DNA from: Gammaproteobacteria bacterium | Lineage (GTDB): Bacteria > Pseudomonadota > Gammaproteobacteria > GRL18 | DNA length: 34,905 nt | Assembly (NCBI GenBank): GCA_027012135.1 | Contig: JALUZF010000078.1 | Location: 1 to 34,905 of the forward strand | Reading direction: 5' to 3' | Notes under the pieces: model-generated | The model's database searches: none | What the model saw: only the letters and a program-made list of their open reading frames with translations | What the model was told of the DNA's origin: nothing | In this document: positions 20,258-29,081 of the stretch, in pieces | Layout of the letters: each line of letters opens with the position of its first letter | Numbering within the stretch: the stretch's first letter is position 1 | Translations under genes and position numbers: made by a program

Positions 20258-21571
20258 ATGACCCTGAGCACTATACACTCTACAATTGAGTCTAATAAAA
20301 CCCGCCGTTACCTGAGTATATCCTTTATTGTCATTATTATTCTTATTGCCTTAAGCACTATTATCAGTTTTAAATATCTAAGTTCTGTACAGAACCATAT
20401 TATCAATATTATTGATACCCAGAATAAGCAGATTGACTTAATGCATAAGCTGCGTTCTATTTCCAGGGAAAGAATCCTTATCCTGCAGGCATTAACCAAT
20501 TCCACAGATTCCTTTAAAAAGGATTCTTATATTCAACAGTTCCACTCTCTGGGGGGATTTTTTCTTGAAGTAAGACAGGAATTGCTTAAAACCGAACTGA
20601 ATGAAGATGAAAAAAAATTACTTGAAATCCAGCGGGAAATTGCCCGTAATGTGGTCAGCAGTCAGTATAAAGTCATTGAACTGGTAGAAAATAATAAAAA
20701 TCAGAAAGCACTTAATGTACTGGTCAATGAAACCGTCCCCATGCAGAATCAGAATATTTCATATATGGACCAGTTTATCGTTTACCAGAATCATGAAAAC
20801 CAGTTTATAAAATCAGAATCTGAAAAAAAACTGAAAACATCCTATTCTATTGTAGCAACATTAACAGCTCTGAGCATTTTACTGATTATTACAGTAGCTG
20901 TTATCGTAACCCGTCACACTTCCAGAATTATAAGTTTGCTTTCCACCCTGGCTGAACAATATAAAAATACGGCTTTAAAATTAACCATTGCCCACGACTC
21001 ACTGGAACAGAAGGTAAAGGAAAAAACCCTGGAATTACAGGAAGCTAATGAACACCTTAAACACATAGCCGGACATGATAGCCTGACTGAACTGCCTAAC
21101 CGCCGCCTGTTTTCAGAACTGCTTAAGCAGGAACTCAATCGAGCAAAGCGTAACCAGTACATGCTGGCACTGCTGTATATGGATCTGGATGCTTTTAAAC
21201 TGATTAACGATCAGTATGGTCATGATATCGGGGATGAAGTGCTGATCAATGTGACTAAACGTCTGCAGACATCACTACGTAAGGAAGATTTAATTGCCCG
21301 CCTCGGCGGTGATGAATTTACCATCTGTTATTCTAATATAAAAAATATTGATGATGTAAAAGCCCTCTGCACATTACTTATTGATAAAATAGGTCAGCCC
21401 ATCAATATCCAGGGCAAAATCTGCCATGTCGGACTGAGTATTGGTGTGAGTGTATTTCCTGAACACGGGGATAATTGTCAGACCCTGCTTAAAATTGCCG
21501 ATGCCGCCATGTATCAGGTAAAAAACCGGGGCAAAAACAGTTTTCAGATAGGTCCTGCTGAAACCGATTAA
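20258..21571 (+). CDS. Membrane diguanylate cyclase (GGDEF)
   Basis: A 437-residue protein that should make c-di-GMP from GTP. TM1 is at about 19-39, a periplasmic four-helix sensor of about 150 residues follows (40-190), then TM2 (about 194-216), a coiled coil (225-270) and the GGDEF domain (about 275-437). The active motif GGDEF is intact at 350-354, and a product-inhibition site RxxD is present as R341-K-E-D344. No obvious Shine-Dalgarno precedes the ATG. It is convergent with the phosphatase gene, with only 12 bp between stops. The c-di-GMP it makes could feed LapD, but no direct link is visible. Confidence 0.93.
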   Translation: MTLSTIHSTIESNKTRRYLSISFIVIIILIALSTIISFKYLSSVQNHIINIIDTQNKQIDLMHKLRSISRERILILQALTNSTDSFKKDSYIQQFHSLGGFFLEVRQELLKTELNEDEKKLLEIQREIARNVVSSQYKVIELVENNKNQKALNVLVNETVPMQNQNISYMDQFIVYQNHENQFIKSESEKKLKTSYSIVATLTALSILLIITVAVIVTRHTSRIISLLSTLAEQYKNTALKLTIAHDSLEQKVKEKTLELQEANEHLKHIAGHDSLTELPNRRLFSELLKQELNRAKRNQYMLALLYMDLDAFKLINDQYGHDIGDEVLINVTKRLQTSLRKEDLIARLGGDEFTICYSNIKNIDDVKALCTLLIDKIGQPINIQGKICHVGLSIGVSVFPEHGDNCQTLLKIADAAMYQVKNRGKNSFQIGPAETD

Positions 21572-21583
21572 ATCAAACAATGA

Positions 21584-22066
21584 CTAAGACAGTTCCTTGC
21601 TTTTAATAGTTTCCAGCAAGCCCTTGCTGGCTTCATTAACCAGATTAAAAACATTGTCAAATCCCTTGATACCGCCATAATAGGGATCAGGTACTTCCTT
21701 TTGTGATGTCTGGGGCGCAAAATCAAGAAACAGAGACAGTTTATGCTGATATTCTTCAGGACAGGCACTTTTCAGTTTATCCAGATTATCCCGATCCATG
21801 GCCAGAATATAGTCATAATACTCAAAATCATTATCATGAACCTTACGGGCTGTAATATAAGACAGATCCACATTATATTTAAGCGCCGTTTCTGATGCCC
21901 GACGATCCGGAGATTCACCCACATGATAAGCATGGGTACCCGCTGAATCAATTTCTATTTTATCATCCAGATTTGCAGATTTGACCAGATGTTCAAAAAC
22001 ACCGTGCGCCGTTGGCGATCTGCAGATGTTACCCATACAGACAAAAAGAATTTTTACTCTGGACAT
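21584..22066 (-). CDS. Low-molecular-weight protein tyrosine phosphatase
   Basis: A 160-residue cytoplasmic phosphatase. The P-loop CMGNICRS at the N-terminus holds the nucleophile C10 and the phosphate-binding arginine, and the general acid lies in PDPYYGG. The frame is open 46 codons further upstream, but those codons overlap the Trm112 gene. MSRVKILFVCMGN is the normal family start, so I place the start at 22066. Bacterial members act on exopolysaccharide tyrosine kinases or small phosphotyrosine targets; no kinase is nearby. It lies 22 bp after the Trm112 gene, where related genomes usually have kdsB in between. Confidence 0.93.
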   Translation of the reverse strand: MSRVKILFVCMGNICRSPTAHGVFEHLVKSANLDDKIEIDSAGTHAYHVGESPDRRASETALKYNVDLSYITARKVHDNDFEYYDYILAMDRDNLDKLKSACPEEYQHKLSLFLDFAPQTSQKEVPDPYYGGIKGFDNVFNLVNEASKGLLETIKSKELS

Positions 22067-22088
22067 ACTTTGTTTATCCGTACCTGTA

Positions 22089-22262
22089 TTACTTTGAAGG
22101 CTCAATGGTTCTGGCTTCGGATTCGAGCATAACCGGGATATCATCGCGAATGGGGAACGCCAGGTGGTCTTTTTCACAGATGAGTTCGTTGTTTTCCTTG
22201 TCATATTTTAATTCACCTTTACAGACTGGGCAGGCCAGAATATCCAGAAGCTTTTTATCCAT
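22089..22262 (-). CDS. Trm112/YcaR-family small protein
   Basis: A 57-residue protein with the family start [18 protein letters not shown], a CPVC pair typical of this zinc-ribbon-like fold, and the [13 protein letters not shown] ending. The start at 22262 is chosen over a longer frame (22313) because family members start here and GAG lies upstream. Trm112-like proteins stabilise methyltransferases in eukaryotes; the bacterial role is poorly defined. It sits 54 bp after lpxK. Confidence 0.9.
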   Translation of the reverse strand: MDKKLLDILACPVCKGELKYDKENNELICEKDHLAFPIRDDIPVMLESEARTIEPSK

Positions 22263-22316
22263 AGTTTTACTCTCAAGTTTTTTTAATAATTGTTTGTTAT
22301 AAATTAATAGCAATCG

Positions 22317-23360
22317 TTAATTGTTAGGGGACTGCAATTGCTGGGCAATCCCCGTAAAAAACTGCCTGTCTATATCAGCCTGTACCGGAAGATACCAGGT
22401 GTCTTTTAAATTAAAAGTAGTGCATTTTACCGCATCTTTCTGGGTCATGATTATGGGCTTTTGATCTTTAAAATCAAGAGCCTGTTCCGTAAACTGAAAA
22501 TGATCCGGAAACGGATGTTCAATAACTTTCACACCCGCCTGTTTTAACTGTCTAAAGAATGCATCAGGTTCACCAATGGCTGCCACTGCATGTACCATTT
22601 TACCTTTAAAATCATTCAGCGTCATACTGCTCTGATCCGGGTTCAGGCTGCCGACACTCTGGAGCAGTCCGGCTTTATACTCCATAGAGTAAACTTTAGG
22701 GAAAATATCTGGCGATGGCACTAAATCAGCCGGTTTTTCCAGTTTACCACGGGAAGTATTATACACAATATAATCGACTGACTTAAGACGGCTCTCAGGC
22801 TCTCTTAGCGGCCCGGCCGGCAAGCATAAGCCATTGCCATACTGGCGGCGGGCATCGGTAACATTAATCTCAATATCCCGGTACATGGCATAATGCTGCA
22901 TGCCGTCATCACTGATTATGACATTGCAATCAGTCTGTTGTTCAATAGCCTGTACCGCCCTGCTGCGAACAGGATCTATAAATACCGGACAGCCTGTCGC
23001 CTGCTGTATTAGCACCGGCTCATCACCATATAGCTGAACATCATTATTCTGTACACGACGGGGAAATGGCGGTGTCTGGTTATCTTTTTTAGCCCCATAT
23101 CCACGGCTGACAATACCCGGCCGGTATCCCTGAGCCTGCAGCTGCCTCGTCAGTTCAATAACCAGCGGGGTTTTACCGTTACCGCCAATATAAATATTGC
23201 CCACAACAATCAGGGGCAGACGAGAACGATAGACCGATAAAAGCCCAAACTGATACATCTGTCGGCGCAGGAAAGTTAAAGCACAAAAGATAAAACTAAC
23301 AGGAGCCAGAGCCATACTGACGATATTAAAACTCTGCCAGTATGCACTCACAGACTTCAT
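22317..23360 (-). CDS. lpxK: Tetraacyldisaccharide 4'-kinase LpxK
   Basis: A 347-residue inner-membrane enzyme that phosphorylates the 4' position of the lipid A precursor disaccharide. An N-terminal amphipathic/hydrophobic segment anchors it. The P-loop is GNIYIGGNGKTPLVIEL (about 52-68), followed by VSRGYGA, YGDEPVLI and the ISDDGMQHY motif that carries the catalytic region. It starts 12 bp after exbD, as in the Pseudomonas-type comEC-exbB-exbD-lpxK order. Confidence 0.96.
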   Translation of the reverse strand: MKSVSAYWQSFNIVSMALAPVSFIFCALTFLRRQMYQFGLLSVYRSRLPLIVVGNIYIGGNGKTPLVIELTRQLQAQGYRPGIVSRGYGAKKDNQTPPFPRRVQNNDVQLYGDEPVLIQQATGCPVFIDPVRSRAVQAIEQQTDCNVIISDDGMQHYAMYRDIEINVTDARRQYGNGLCLPAGPLREPESRLKSVDYIVYNTSRGKLEKPADLVPSPDIFPKVYSMEYKAGLLQSVGSLNPDQSSMTLNDFKGKMVHAVAAIGEPDAFFRQLKQAGVKVIEHPFPDHFQFTEQALDFKDQKPIIMTQKDAVKCTTFNLKDTWYLPVQADIDRQFFTGIAQQLQSPNN

Positions 23361-23372
23361 GTTTGAGCCCTG

Positions 23373-23786
23373 TTATTCCGGTTTGACGGCAGCAAAGGTG
23401 ATATGCAGAAAACCAAGCTGACGTGCGGCGTCCATTGCTGTCATAACAGACTGATGAGTGGCATTTTTGTCGGCACTGATAATAACTCTGGGTTCTTTAT
23501 TATCTCCTGCTACTTCACGCATAGCCCTGAGCAGACTTTCTATCTGGGTATTAAGCAGAGTTTTACCGTTGATGGTATATTCACCTTTTGGACCGATAAA
23601 GACTTCAATATCAAGAGCTTCAGTTTCAGAAATCTCACCGCTGGCTTCCGGCAGTTCAATATTAAGCTCGGACTGACGGTCGAAAGTGGTAGAAACCATA
23701 AAAAATATTAACAACAGGAATACCACATCAATCAACGGCGTAATATTAACGTCCAGATCTTCGGGGGTTTTATGCCTGAAATTCAT
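23373..23786 (-). CDS. exbD: ExbD/TolR-family biopolymer transport protein
   Basis: A 137-residue protein with one N-terminal membrane helix carrying the conserved proton-path aspartate D20 (in TPLIDVVFLLLIFFMV), then a periplasmic domain. It forms an ion-driven motor with the ExbB protein. Its start is 1 bp past the exbB stop. No tonB gene is in the window, so the energised partner is elsewhere or the pair serves another purpose. Confidence 0.93.
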   Translation of the reverse strand: MNFRHKTPEDLDVNITPLIDVVFLLLIFFMVSTTFDRQSELNIELPEASGEISETEALDIEVFIGPKGEYTINGKTLLNTQIESLLRAMREVAGDNKEPRVIISADKNATHQSVMTAMDAARQLGFLHITFAAVKPE

Positions 23787-23787
23787 A

Positions 23788-24408
23788 TCAGTCTTTTAGC
23801 TCCTGACGATCGCCATGGATAACTTCCACCAGATAAACCGCCTGGGCTTCCATTTTTAATAACAGCTCATCCACTCTGCCGCGAAAATACCGGTAAAACA
23901 TAACAGTAGGAATGGCAACAGACAGACCTGCAGCGGTTGTTATCAGAGCTTCAGAAATACCATCGGCCAGCACTTTGGGATCACCAACCCCCAGACTGGT
24001 AATCACGGCAAACACCTTAATCATACCGATAACTGTACCCAGCAGACCCAGCAAAGGCGTAATGGAAGCAATAGTTCCCAGGGTATTCAAAAACCGTTCC
24101 AGCTCCTGAGCCACCTGGCGGCCTTCTTCTTCAATGCTTTCTTTCATGATATCGCGGGCACCATTCATATTACGCAAGCCTGCGGCAAGAATCCTGCCCA
24201 GAGGAGAATCACTGTATAGCTTTTCTATAACTTCGTTGGTTATCCGTTTTTTCTTGTGCAGCTTTATGATTTGATCGGCCAGATTAGAGGGTGCAATAGA
24301 CTTTTCCCGTAAGGTCCAGAAACGTTCTGCAATAATGGTAAAGGCCAGAATAGAACATAAAATAATCGGGGCCATGATCCAGCCGCCGGAAACAATTAAT
24401 TCAAACAC
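23788..24408 (-). CDS. exbB: ExbB/TolQ/MotA-family proton channel protein
   Basis: A 206-residue polytopic inner-membrane protein. TM1 is near the N-terminus (IMAPIILCSILAFTIIAERF), and the conserved block TPLLGLLGTVIGMIKVF plus ALITTAAGLSVAIPTVM forms TM2 and TM3. With the ExbD protein it uses the proton gradient to drive envelope work. It lies 36 bp after comEC. Confidence 0.94.
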   Translation of the reverse strand: MFELIVSGGWIMAPIILCSILAFTIIAERFWTLREKSIAPSNLADQIIKLHKKKRITNEVIEKLYSDSPLGRILAAGLRNMNGARDIMKESIEEEGRQVAQELERFLNTLGTIASITPLLGLLGTVIGMIKVFAVITSLGVGDPKVLADGISEALITTAAGLSVAIPTVMFYRYFRGRVDELLLKMEAQAVYLVEVIHGDRQELKD

Positions 24409-24444
24409 ACAGGTTCCTATTTATTGAAAATACTAAACTATACA

Positions 24445-26865
24445 CTAGAGGTTTCGGGCCTGACGATGCCAGAAACGTTGTTTTAACTCCCGGTATTGTA
24501 TCACCAAAAGTGAATTATTGGTTATATCAGACTGAATATCAATAGCCCCATTCACCGTTGTATAAATTTTTACTGCCTTTTTTTTATATTTTTGAACTAC
24601 CTTTTCAGAGGGATGGTGAAAACGATTATGATAGCCGTAGGAAAACAATACCATTTTCGGTTTAAGCTGATTAATAAAAGCGGTTCCTGAAGAGGTTTTA
24701 CTGCCGTGATGGGGTACCTGAAGTACATCGGCCTTTAAATCAGGATATTGTATAAGTAATTGCCGTTCGACCTGCTTTTCAATATCCCCGGTCAGCAGGT
24801 AGCGGGTTTGTCTGGCTGTGGTTATGAGTAAAACACAGGAAAGATTATTATTATTTTTTATTTTCCTGGTTGTATATTCACTTTTTGGCAAGGGTGACAG
24901 GATTTCAAACCTGACACCATCCCAAACCCAATGCTGACCACTTTGACAGGCTTTAACTGAATAACCATTAAATATTGGCGAATCCGCTTCACCGGACATA
25001 ATTGATTTAATGTTGAACCCCTTATACAACGGCCGAAATGAACCGGCATGATCACTGTCAGTATGACTGATTATTAAACGATCGATACGACTGATACCCC
25101 GATAATTTAAAAAGGGAATAATAACACTGTCTGCCATATTAAACTGCTGTGAATAATTATCTCCGGTATCAAAGACCAGACTATGCTTCTGGGTTTGAAC
25201 CACCATTGCCAGTCCCTGTCCTACATCCAGCATAGTCAGACGAATATTGCCGCTTTCAGGCTTATCTATCGGGGTAAAAACCAGCGGGAGAAACAATAAC
25301 AATCCAAAAGGTCTTCCCGGCCAGCCCCTGGGCATTAACAACCATAAACCAGCAATTAACAGACTGCCTGCTAGTAATGAAAAACCTTGAATATGAAAAA
25401 TATTAAATGAGGTGTTATCCAGAAAATGTAAATAACCGAATAGAATATCCAGCGGGTATACCAGGACGTTAAATACCATTCCTGCAATAGTTTCACTGAT
25501 AAGGCTTAATGCGGCAGCGGCAAGAGTCAGCGGAACAATAAACAGGCTCATAAATGGGACAGCAACCAGGTTAGCAACAGGAGCAACCAAAGAAAACTGA
25601 TTAAAAAAAATAGCCGTCAGTGGCAGTAAACCTAAAAAAACGACCAGCTGAATTCGTACTAAGCCTGTAATTTTACCCGCCCTGCCTGGCCCGGAAGCTA
25701 ACCTTGATGTGACAGACATAACGATCACCGCCACCGCTGAAAATGACAACCAGAAACCGGAAGAAAGACTGCTTAGGGGATCGATTAGAAGTACCAGCAA
25801 TAAGGCGGTTAACAGGACATAAGAAGGATAAAAGGTACGCCTTAGTATCACTGCTACAAAAACCACCATTAACATTAACAGCGCCCTTTGAGTAGGTATA
25901 GCAAACCCGGCCAGGGCAGCATAAACAACGGCAGCCAGAAAAGCAGATACACTGGCTGCCATAAAGGCTGGAAACCTGAGGTTTAAAGAAGCAATCCGCC
26001 GCCAGATAAAAAACACCAGGGTTCCGCTTAGCGCCGCAAATAAACCGATGTGCAGACCGGATATCGCAATTAAATGGTTAGTCCCGGTATGTATAAGCAA
26101 CTGCCATTGCTGTGGGCTAATGTCGGCACGGGAGCCAATGGCCAGAGCCTTGAACAGGCCTTTATACGGATTATCAGCCAGTACCCTGTCCAGGTTATCG
26201 GCCAGCTTCTGCCTCAGGCCGAACAGGCTGTATTCTGTCTGTTCAGACCTGAGCAGCTTAGCTTTGCGTACATAGCCTATAGCCTGAATATGGTTCTGAA
26301 ACAACCACTGTTCATAGTCAAAAGCCCCGGGATTTATTAGACCGTTATTGTGTTTCAGACGAATATCAAGCTGCCATATCTGACCGGCTTTAATTTTTTC
26401 CCGTGTACTATTACCGCCATACCGGCTGCCCACATACCAGCTTAAATAGACTTTAGCCTTAAATGCCTGCGGCTGACCGCCTGTATGACTCGTTTCCCTG
26501 GAATGGATATTAAAAACAAACTGTACTTTTCTATAATCCTTTTTTGGTAAAGAAGCTATCTCTCCTGTTACCCGAATGGTTTGCCCTTCTATTTGTTCCA
26601 GATCAAGTGGCGGTACCACCTGCTTAATATATAATGCTGTCCATAGAAAACCACTGATAAACCACAGCACAAATAGAACTAATGGCACGCCTGATGGAAA
26701 AAATGCTTTGTTTATAAGAGTATATTGAGACCGGTAGCGGTATAATAAGAGAGTCAGAACCAGGGTGATCCCGGCAGACAGAATGGTAATTTGAAGATTG
26801 GGAAAATACGGCCAGTAAAGCAAAGCCATATTTCCGGCTAAAAACGCCACAATCCCTGTGCGCAT
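24445..26865 (-). CDS. comEC: ComEC/Rec2-family DNA uptake channel protein
   Basis: An 806-residue inner-membrane protein, the channel for single-stranded DNA during natural transformation. An N-terminal DUF4131-type soluble domain (about 60-190) is followed by the competence membrane domain (about 225-510; HLIAISGLHIGLFAAL is typical). The C-terminal metallo-beta-lactamase domain (about 535-780) shows LDVGQGLAMVV, FDTGD, SHTDSDHAGS, LTGDIE and VPHHGS. All metal motifs look intact. The ATG follows ACCAGAGAA. It heads the leftward comEC-exbBD-lpxK unit and is divergent from the DUF2062 gene. Confidence 0.95.
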   Translation of the reverse strand: MRTGIVAFLAGNMALLYWPYFPNLQITILSAGITLVLTLLLYRYRSQYTLINKAFFPSGVPLVLFVLWFISGFLWTALYIKQVVPPLDLEQIEGQTIRVTGEIASLPKKDYRKVQFVFNIHSRETSHTGGQPQAFKAKVYLSWYVGSRYGGNSTREKIKAGQIWQLDIRLKHNNGLINPGAFDYEQWLFQNHIQAIGYVRKAKLLRSEQTEYSLFGLRQKLADNLDRVLADNPYKGLFKALAIGSRADISPQQWQLLIHTGTNHLIAISGLHIGLFAALSGTLVFFIWRRIASLNLRFPAFMAASVSAFLAAVVYAALAGFAIPTQRALLMLMVVFVAVILRRTFYPSYVLLTALLLVLLIDPLSSLSSGFWLSFSAVAVIVMSVTSRLASGPGRAGKITGLVRIQLVVFLGLLPLTAIFFNQFSLVAPVANLVAVPFMSLFIVPLTLAAAALSLISETIAGMVFNVLVYPLDILFGYLHFLDNTSFNIFHIQGFSLLAGSLLIAGLWLLMPRGWPGRPFGLLLFLPLVFTPIDKPESGNIRLTMLDVGQGLAMVVQTQKHSLVFDTGDNYSQQFNMADSVIIPFLNYRGISRIDRLIISHTDSDHAGSFRPLYKGFNIKSIMSGEADSPIFNGYSVKACQSGQHWVWDGVRFEILSPLPKSEYTTRKIKNNNNLSCVLLITTARQTRYLLTGDIEKQVERQLLIQYPDLKADVLQVPHHGSKTSSGTAFINQLKPKMVLFSYGYHNRFHHPSEKVVQKYKKKAVKIYTTVNGAIDIQSDITNNSLLVIQYRELKQRFWHRQARNL

Positions 26866-26893
26866 TTCTCTGGTTTCCGTTATTTAATACTTT

Positions 26894-26909
26894 CAATTCA
26901 GATGAATTG
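26894..26909. promoter_or_regulatory. Palindrome between divergent comEC and DUF2062 gene
   Basis: CAATTCA-GA-TGAATTG is a perfect 7-bp inverted repeat with a 2-base centre, 29 bases ahead of the comEC start and 84 bases ahead of the DUF2062 start. It has the size and symmetry of an operator. No regulator can be named from it. Confidence 0.35.
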
Positions 26910-26992
26910 CACTATGCTAATTTACAAGACGCTATTTTATAAAACTATTAGATAATACAATTGCTTATTCTAACCATACAATTATTTACATT

Positions 26993-27523
26993 ATGCCAAA
27001 AAAGCTAATCAAAAAATACATGCCTGATCATAAAACGATCAAGGAGCATAAAAACCTGCAGATTTTCGGAAAGCTTCTGCACGATGGCAATCTCTGGCAT
27101 TTTAACCGACGCTCTGTATCCGGTGCCTTTGCCGTTGGTTTATTTGTGGCTTTTATTCCCCTGCCCTCCCAGATGATTATTGCAGCCACAATCGCCATTA
27201 TGTTACGGGTTAACCTGCCTATTTCCGTAGCACTGGTCTGGGTATCCAACCCGATAACCATGCCGCCCCTGTTTTATGCAGCATACTTGGTGGGAGCAAA
27301 AATAATGGGTGTTAAGGCACTTGAAAGCAACTATGAACTGACACTGGACTGGTTCAGCCACCAGCTGCATATTATCTGGCAGCCGTTTTTACTGGGCTGC
27401 TTTATATTCGGTGTAATCAGTGCTGTTGTTGGTTATGCCAGCATCCGGCTGTTATGGCGCCTGCATGTTGTCAATCATTTAAAAGAGCGTAAAGCACGGC
27501 GGAAAAACCGCCAGAAGAATTAA
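26993..27523 (+). CDS. DUF2062-domain inner membrane protein
   Basis: A 176-residue protein. The N-terminus (MPKKLIKKYMPD, then LQIFGKLLHDGNLWHFNRRS) matches the usual start of this proteobacterial family, so I keep this ATG. Hydrophobic segments at about 45-75, 80-105 and 125-155 suggest three or four membrane passes, with SNPITMPPLFY the DUF2062 hallmark. The C-terminus is very basic. Function is unknown. Its stop overlaps the stop of the convergent OsmC gene. Confidence 0.88.
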   Translation: MPKKLIKKYMPDHKTIKEHKNLQIFGKLLHDGNLWHFNRRSVSGAFAVGLFVAFIPLPSQMIIAATIAIMLRVNLPISVALVWVSNPITMPPLFYAAYLVGAKIMGVKALESNYELTLDWFSHQLHIIWQPFLLGCFIFGVISAVVGYASIRLLWRLHVVNHLKERKARRKNRQKN

Positions 27524-27975
27524 GTTCTCACAGGTTCTATAATAATTTGAGAACGCACTGAACGGGCCAGGAAACAACGTTCATGGGCCTGATGATGTAT
27601 TTTCTCGATCGCCTCCCATGCTACTTCCACACCCTGAGCAAAACGTACTTCTGGCCTCAGTACCACTTTTGAAATGACCAGTTTACCCTCAGCATTTTTC
27701 TCAAGATAAGCCGTGGCATTGTCCTGGTAATGTTCCAGGATTAGACGCTTTTTGGAACAGATGGCAATAAAGAATAATAACTGGCAGCTGGACAGAGCAG
27801 CAGCAAAAGCCCGTTCCGGATCAGCGTATTCAGGCGTACCCAGAAATTGCGGGGCGGATGAGGCATTAACAATCAGACCGTGACCAAAGTCCCATTGATG
27901 ATCCCGATTATAATCCTGATAAGCAAAGGATTCAGTCTGTTTCTCCCAGCTGACCCTGACGTTGTGTTCTGACAT
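27520..27975 (-). CDS. OsmC-family peroxide-reductase-like protein
   Basis: A 151-residue cytoplasmic protein of the OsmC/Ohr fold, a family that reduces organic hydroperoxides through two cysteines. Both cysteines are present, in LSSCQLLFF and ERCFLARS, and the central FAAALSSCQ helix motif is typical. The exact subgroup (OsmC, Ohr or YhfA-like) cannot be decided by eye. It starts 2 bp after the binding-protein gene, so the two are probably co-transcribed. Confidence 0.88.
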   Translation of the reverse strand: MSEHNVRVSWEKQTESFAYQDYNRDHQWDFGHGLIVNASSAPQFLGTPEYADPERAFAAALSSCQLLFFIAICSKKRLILEHYQDNATAYLEKNAEGKLVISKVVLRPEVRFAQGVEVAWEAIEKIHHQAHERCFLARSVRSQIIIEPVRT

Positions 27976-27977
27976 AC

Positions 27978-28742
27978 TTATTTACCGACTTCTATTCTTA
28001 AAGGCAGCCATTTATTGGTAATGCGTTGCACCAAACCCTGCTGCTGCATTTTATCCAGGGCATTATTCAGTTTGTCTCTTAATTGGGTATTGCCCTTTTT
28101 AACGGCCCAGGCCAGGGGTTCTTCGGTCATATATTCATACAGACCAAATAATTCACGATCCTGTGTTCTGGGCAATACTGTGTATTTCCAGACAGTAGGC
28201 GCATCATGAACAAAATAATCAATCTCTCCAGCCTTAAGGGCGGCAACACCTTCTTCAATAGTCGGGTAGGATTTTATCTCTGCTGCATGAAAAGTATCAT
28301 TCACATATTGCTGACCCGTAGTATTATTTTCCACTCCAAAGCGGCGTCCGGCTTTATACATAGACAACTTAGAGGAATGGGTCATAATATTATCAGTCTT
28401 AATCATAACCATCTGACCAATAACCATATAAGGTTTGGTAAAGTCCACCCGCTGCCGGCGGTCCTGGGTAATTGAAACACCAGACATGACCACGTCAATT
28501 TTACCGTCATTAAGGGCACTTTCCAGTGATTCCCAGGACATTTCATCAAACCTGATATCCATACCGGTTTCTTTACCGACAGCCTGAGCCAGATCAGCCT
28601 CAATACCGACAATTTTGCCATCATGTTTAAAAATAACTGGAGGATAATTGGTTGCCACACCTACTTTCAGAGTATCTGAATACACAAGAGGTGACAGAAA
28701 CAATAAAACCAGCAGCATAATGCCGGACAGATAACGATACAT
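27978..28742 (-). CDS. Family 3 (amino-acid-type) extracellular solute-binding protein
   Basis: A 254-residue periplasmic protein. A signal peptide (residues about 1-22, ending VYS) precedes a type II binding domain: LKVGVATNYPPVIFKHDGKI, GIEADLAQAVGKE, GKIDVVMSGVSIT and RVDFTKPYM. It should bind an amino acid or a similar small polar ligand. No ABC permease or ATPase gene is adjacent, so it either uses a transporter encoded elsewhere or serves as a sensory binding protein. AAGGA lies at a good distance before the ATG. Confidence 0.9.
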   Translation of the reverse strand: MYRYLSGIMLLVLLFLSPLVYSDTLKVGVATNYPPVIFKHDGKIVGIEADLAQAVGKETGMDIRFDEMSWESLESALNDGKIDVVMSGVSITQDRRQRVDFTKPYMVIGQMVMIKTDNIMTHSSKLSMYKAGRRFGVENNTTGQQYVNDTFHAAEIKSYPTIEEGVAALKAGEIDYFVHDAPTVWKYTVLPRTQDRELFGLYEYMTEEPLAWAVKKGNTQLRDKLNNALDKMQQQGLVQRITNKWLPLRIEVGK

Positions 28743-28811
28743 TTTAGATCCTTTTTTAGTATACAGGTGGGTGGCTGAACCGGATAGATTCAGATAATAT
28801 AAATTAAATGC

Positions 28812-29081
28812 TCAGCAGCAATCGACCTTACTGATAAGATCGGCACGTTTTTTAGCTTTTTTAATTATGCGGCTGATTGCTTTAAATTCCTTACAGAGAT
28901 TATAAGCTTTTTTACTGTTTTTCTCTTTATGGGTTTCTCTACGTATTTTTCGTTTAAGTGTAGCCTTTTTTTCTTCCAGAGATACAATCAGTTTATCCAG
29001 TTTTTCACGTTTTTTTCTCTGTTTCTTTCTGGACAGATCAAAGAAATCGTCCAATTGTTCCAGCAGGCTCTTAATACTCAT
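28812..29081 (-). CDS. Small basic coiled-coil protein, unknown function
   Basis: About 89 residues starting MSIKSLLEQLDDFFDL, then a very Lys/Arg-rich helical region (about 17-80) and a C-terminal DCC. It has no membrane segment or recognised domain. The frame is open to an ATG at 29102, but the ATG at 29081 overlaps the end of the Na/Pi gene by only 11 bases, which fits translational coupling, so I prefer it. The charge suggests binding to nucleic acid, acidic lipid or a partner protein. Link to phosphate transport is inference from position only. Confidence 0.6.
   Translation of the reverse strand: MSIKSLLEQLDDFFDLSRKKQRKKREKLDKLIVSLEEKKATLKRKIRRETHKEKNSKKAYNLCKEFKAISRIIKKAKKRADLISKVDCC

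Noticed and set aside
22067-22204. Longer N-terminus for the phosphatase
   Set aside because: It would overlap most of the Trm112 gene, and the family start MSRVKILFVCMGN lies at 22066.
28760-28800. Terminator after the small coiled-coil gene
   Set aside because: Only a 5-bp CTGAA/TTCAG stem with no T-run follows the stop.
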